Below are positions 14,281 to 14,994 of a stretch of DNA of 14,994 nucleotides, one piece after another. Source of the stretch: JBBQTQ01 sp038213135. GTDB lineage: Bacteria > Actinomycetota > Thermoleophilia > Gaiellales > Gaiellaceae. Made by a program: the position numbers and the translations under genes. The stretch covers positions 1 to 14,994 of the forward strand of contig JBBQTQ010000072.1 in the NCBI GenBank assembly GCA_038213135.1, in the 5' to 3' direction. Positions within the stretch are counted from its first letter, which is position 1, and every line of letters starts with the position of its first letter. The notes below the pieces were generated by a model. The model was not told where the DNA came from and made no database searches. It saw only the letters and a list, made by a program, of their open reading frames with translations.

Positions 14281-14286
14281 TACCCT
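14281..14286 (+). promoter_or_regulatory. Probable -10 element for a leaderless mRNA (gene at 14293)
   Basis: TACCCT ends exactly 6 nt before GTG 14293, the same spacing as CATACT before GTG 7208. No Shine-Dalgarno is present. An inverted repeat CAAGT-GGAAAA-ACTTG (14255-14270), just upstream at about -35, could be an operator. Confidence 0.45.
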
Positions 14287-14292
14287 CTTGGC

Positions 14293-14823
14293 GTGAGGTT
14301 GTTCGGGGTCGTCGCAGCACTCGGTGCCACCGCCGCCGTGATCGCGGGCGGCAGTGCCGGGATGGCCCCTGCGGCATGCACGGGCTCGCAATTGAGCGGC
14401 GCCTTCGTCTTCGTGCCCGGAAGCCCCGGGGCGGGACACGTCGCCTACTGGGTGCAGCTCAAGAACACGAGCAGCGAAGCCTGCTTCGTTTCTGGCCTCG
14501 TCTCCCTGAAGCTCTACGGCAAGACCGGCAAGGCGCTGCCGACGCACGTGTCGGCCCTGAACCCCGGTGCTCTGACGGCCGTGAAGGTGACGGTCGCTCC
14601 CGGCCATTACGCGTCGGCGACGGCCCGCTTCTCACCGGACGTTCCCGGCCAGGGTGAGCCCCAGAACAAGCAATGCGAGCCGACCGCCTACAAGGTGAAG
14701 ATCGGCGTGCCGCCCGGCGGCGGCTCCGTCATGGGGGCGATCAAGCCGCCGACCCCGGTCTGCGAGAAGGGCGGCATGGTCCTGACCGCTCTCGTGGCCG
14801 GCAAGCACGGCCCCGCGCTCTAG
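14293..14823 (+). CDS. Secreted DUF4232-domain protein
   Basis: This 176-aa protein has an N-terminal signal peptide (about residues 1-28, ending A-P-A-A) and a beta-rich body. The pattern fits DUF4232, a domain common in secreted actinobacterial proteins. C29 opens the domain, followed by Y-W-V-Q-L-K-N-T-S and a second cysteine in E-A-C-F-V-S-G (C64). L-K-L-Y-G-K-T-G-K and later cysteines C128 and C157 complete it. The four cysteines could form two disulfides outside the cell. C29 directly follows A-A, but no clear lipobox (L-x-x-C) is present, so secretion rather than lipidation is favoured. The function of the family is unknown. The GTG start is set by the -10 element 6 nt upstream and by the signal peptide beginning M-R-L-F-G-V-V. 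Confidence 0.78.
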   Translation: MRLFGVVAALGATAAVIAGGSAGMAPAACTGSQLSGAFVFVPGSPGAGHVAYWVQLKNTSSEACFVSGLVSLKLYGKTGKALPTHVSALNPGALTAVKVTVAPGHYASATARFSPDVPGQGEPQNKQCEPTAYKVKIGVPPGGGSVMGAIKPPTPVCEKGGMVLTALVAGKHGPAL

Positions 14824-14895
14824 CTTCACAGCGAAGTCTTAGGCGTCTCTCATCTAGACGATTGATTCCGAAGTCGTAGGGACCGGCGGGCTGGC

Positions 14896-14907
14896 GCCGA
14901 AGTCGGC
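14896..14907. repeat. Short inverted repeat near the possible IS end
   Basis: GCCGA-AG-TCGGC is a 5-bp inverted repeat. Its core GAAGTC also occurs at about 14832 and 14871, giving three spaced copies in the gap before the transposase. These may belong to the left end of the insertion sequence, but without the right end no terminal repeat can be defined. Confidence 0.3.
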
Positions 14908-14928
14908 GGTGTCCACACACCGTTGACC

Positions 14929-14934
14929 AGGAGG
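14929..14934 (+). promoter_or_regulatory. Strong Shine-Dalgarno of the terminal gene
   Basis: AGGAGG lies 5 nt before ATG 14940. It is stronger than the sites of nearly all neighbouring genes, consistent with a gene of different origin. Confidence 0.6.
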
Positions 14935-14939
14935 CCACG

Positions 14940-14994
14940 ATGTCCGCCGACCTCGACGCCTTGCTGACGCACGTTTACGTGCTCGTTGATGATC
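14940..14994 (+). CDS. Start of a probable transposase (possibly IS982-like), cut by window edge
   Basis: Only 18 codons are present: M-S-A-D-L-D-A-L-L-T-H-V-Y-V-L-V-D-D. The pattern D-L-D-x-L-L-T-x-x-Y-V-x-x-D-D resembles the N-terminus of transposases annotated as IS982-like in high-GC actinobacteria. With so little sequence this rests on resemblance only. The gap from 14824 contains short GAAGTC repeats that may be the element's left end. Confidence 0.5.
   Translation, partial: MSADLDALLTHVYVLVDD

Noticed and set aside
13959..14381. 140-codon minus-strand frame overlapping the Rdx gene
   Set aside because: It reads the Rdx gene in the wrong frame, giving Arg-rich sequence without motifs. 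The UGA-containing frame is the one with family features.

Overview
The window is GC-rich, gene-dense chromosomal DNA with many GTG/TTG starts. It looks like a high-GC actinobacterium, most likely of the Thermoleophilia (Gaiellales/Solirubrobacterales type). That placement is inferred from protein character, GC and start-codon use, and was not confirmed by any search. No rRNA, tRNA or CRISPR array was seen.

Layout. (1) Positions 1-865, minus: the N-terminal part of an MMPL/RND-type membrane transporter that runs off the left edge. (2) Positions 916-4294, plus: a compact operon of two small membrane proteins and a 936-aa 2-oxoglutarate dehydrogenase E1 (sucA). A 65-aa basic protein converges on the end of sucA. 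(3) Positions 4525-6536, plus: a membrane-anchored HAMP-GAF-GGDEF diguanylate cyclase with an intact active site and inhibitory site, then a 101-aa acidic protein of unknown function and a hairpin. (4) Positions 6609-7148, minus: a DUF218 (YdcF/SanA-like) membrane protein. (5) Positions 7208-13823, plus: a run of envelope or secreted proteins. These are a 959-aa fusion of a glycosidase-like domain and a polysaccharide deacetylase, a Tat-exported FAD oxidase broken by a frameshift, an FN3 plus glycosidase-like protein, and a SIMPL-domain protein. (6) From 13824 to the end: twin palindromes, a minus-strand Rdx-type gene, a DUF4232 secreted protein, and the first codons of a transposase.

The most notable item is at 13928-14143, minus. 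It is a 71-codon Rdx (SelW-like) gene whose CxxC-type site reads C-P-V-UGA. The frame continues after the UGA through a normal Rdx body, and a strong hairpin follows with a G in its apical loop 26 nt after the UGA. This is the layout of a bacterial selenoprotein with a SECIS element. The gene is easily missed because the UGA looks like a stop.

Other points: a 221-bp imperfect inverted repeat fills the gap between a stop codon and the next start codon (10087-10307). Several genes have a -10-like hexamer 6 nt before a GTG start, which suggests leaderless mRNAs. The GGDEF protein, the hydrolase/deacetylase fusion, the second glycosidase-like protein and the DUF218 protein lie close together, which suggests, without proving, a c-di-GMP-linked envelope polysaccharide locus. 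Every stretch longer than 300 bases contains a gene; the longest gap is the 220-bp inverted-repeat region.
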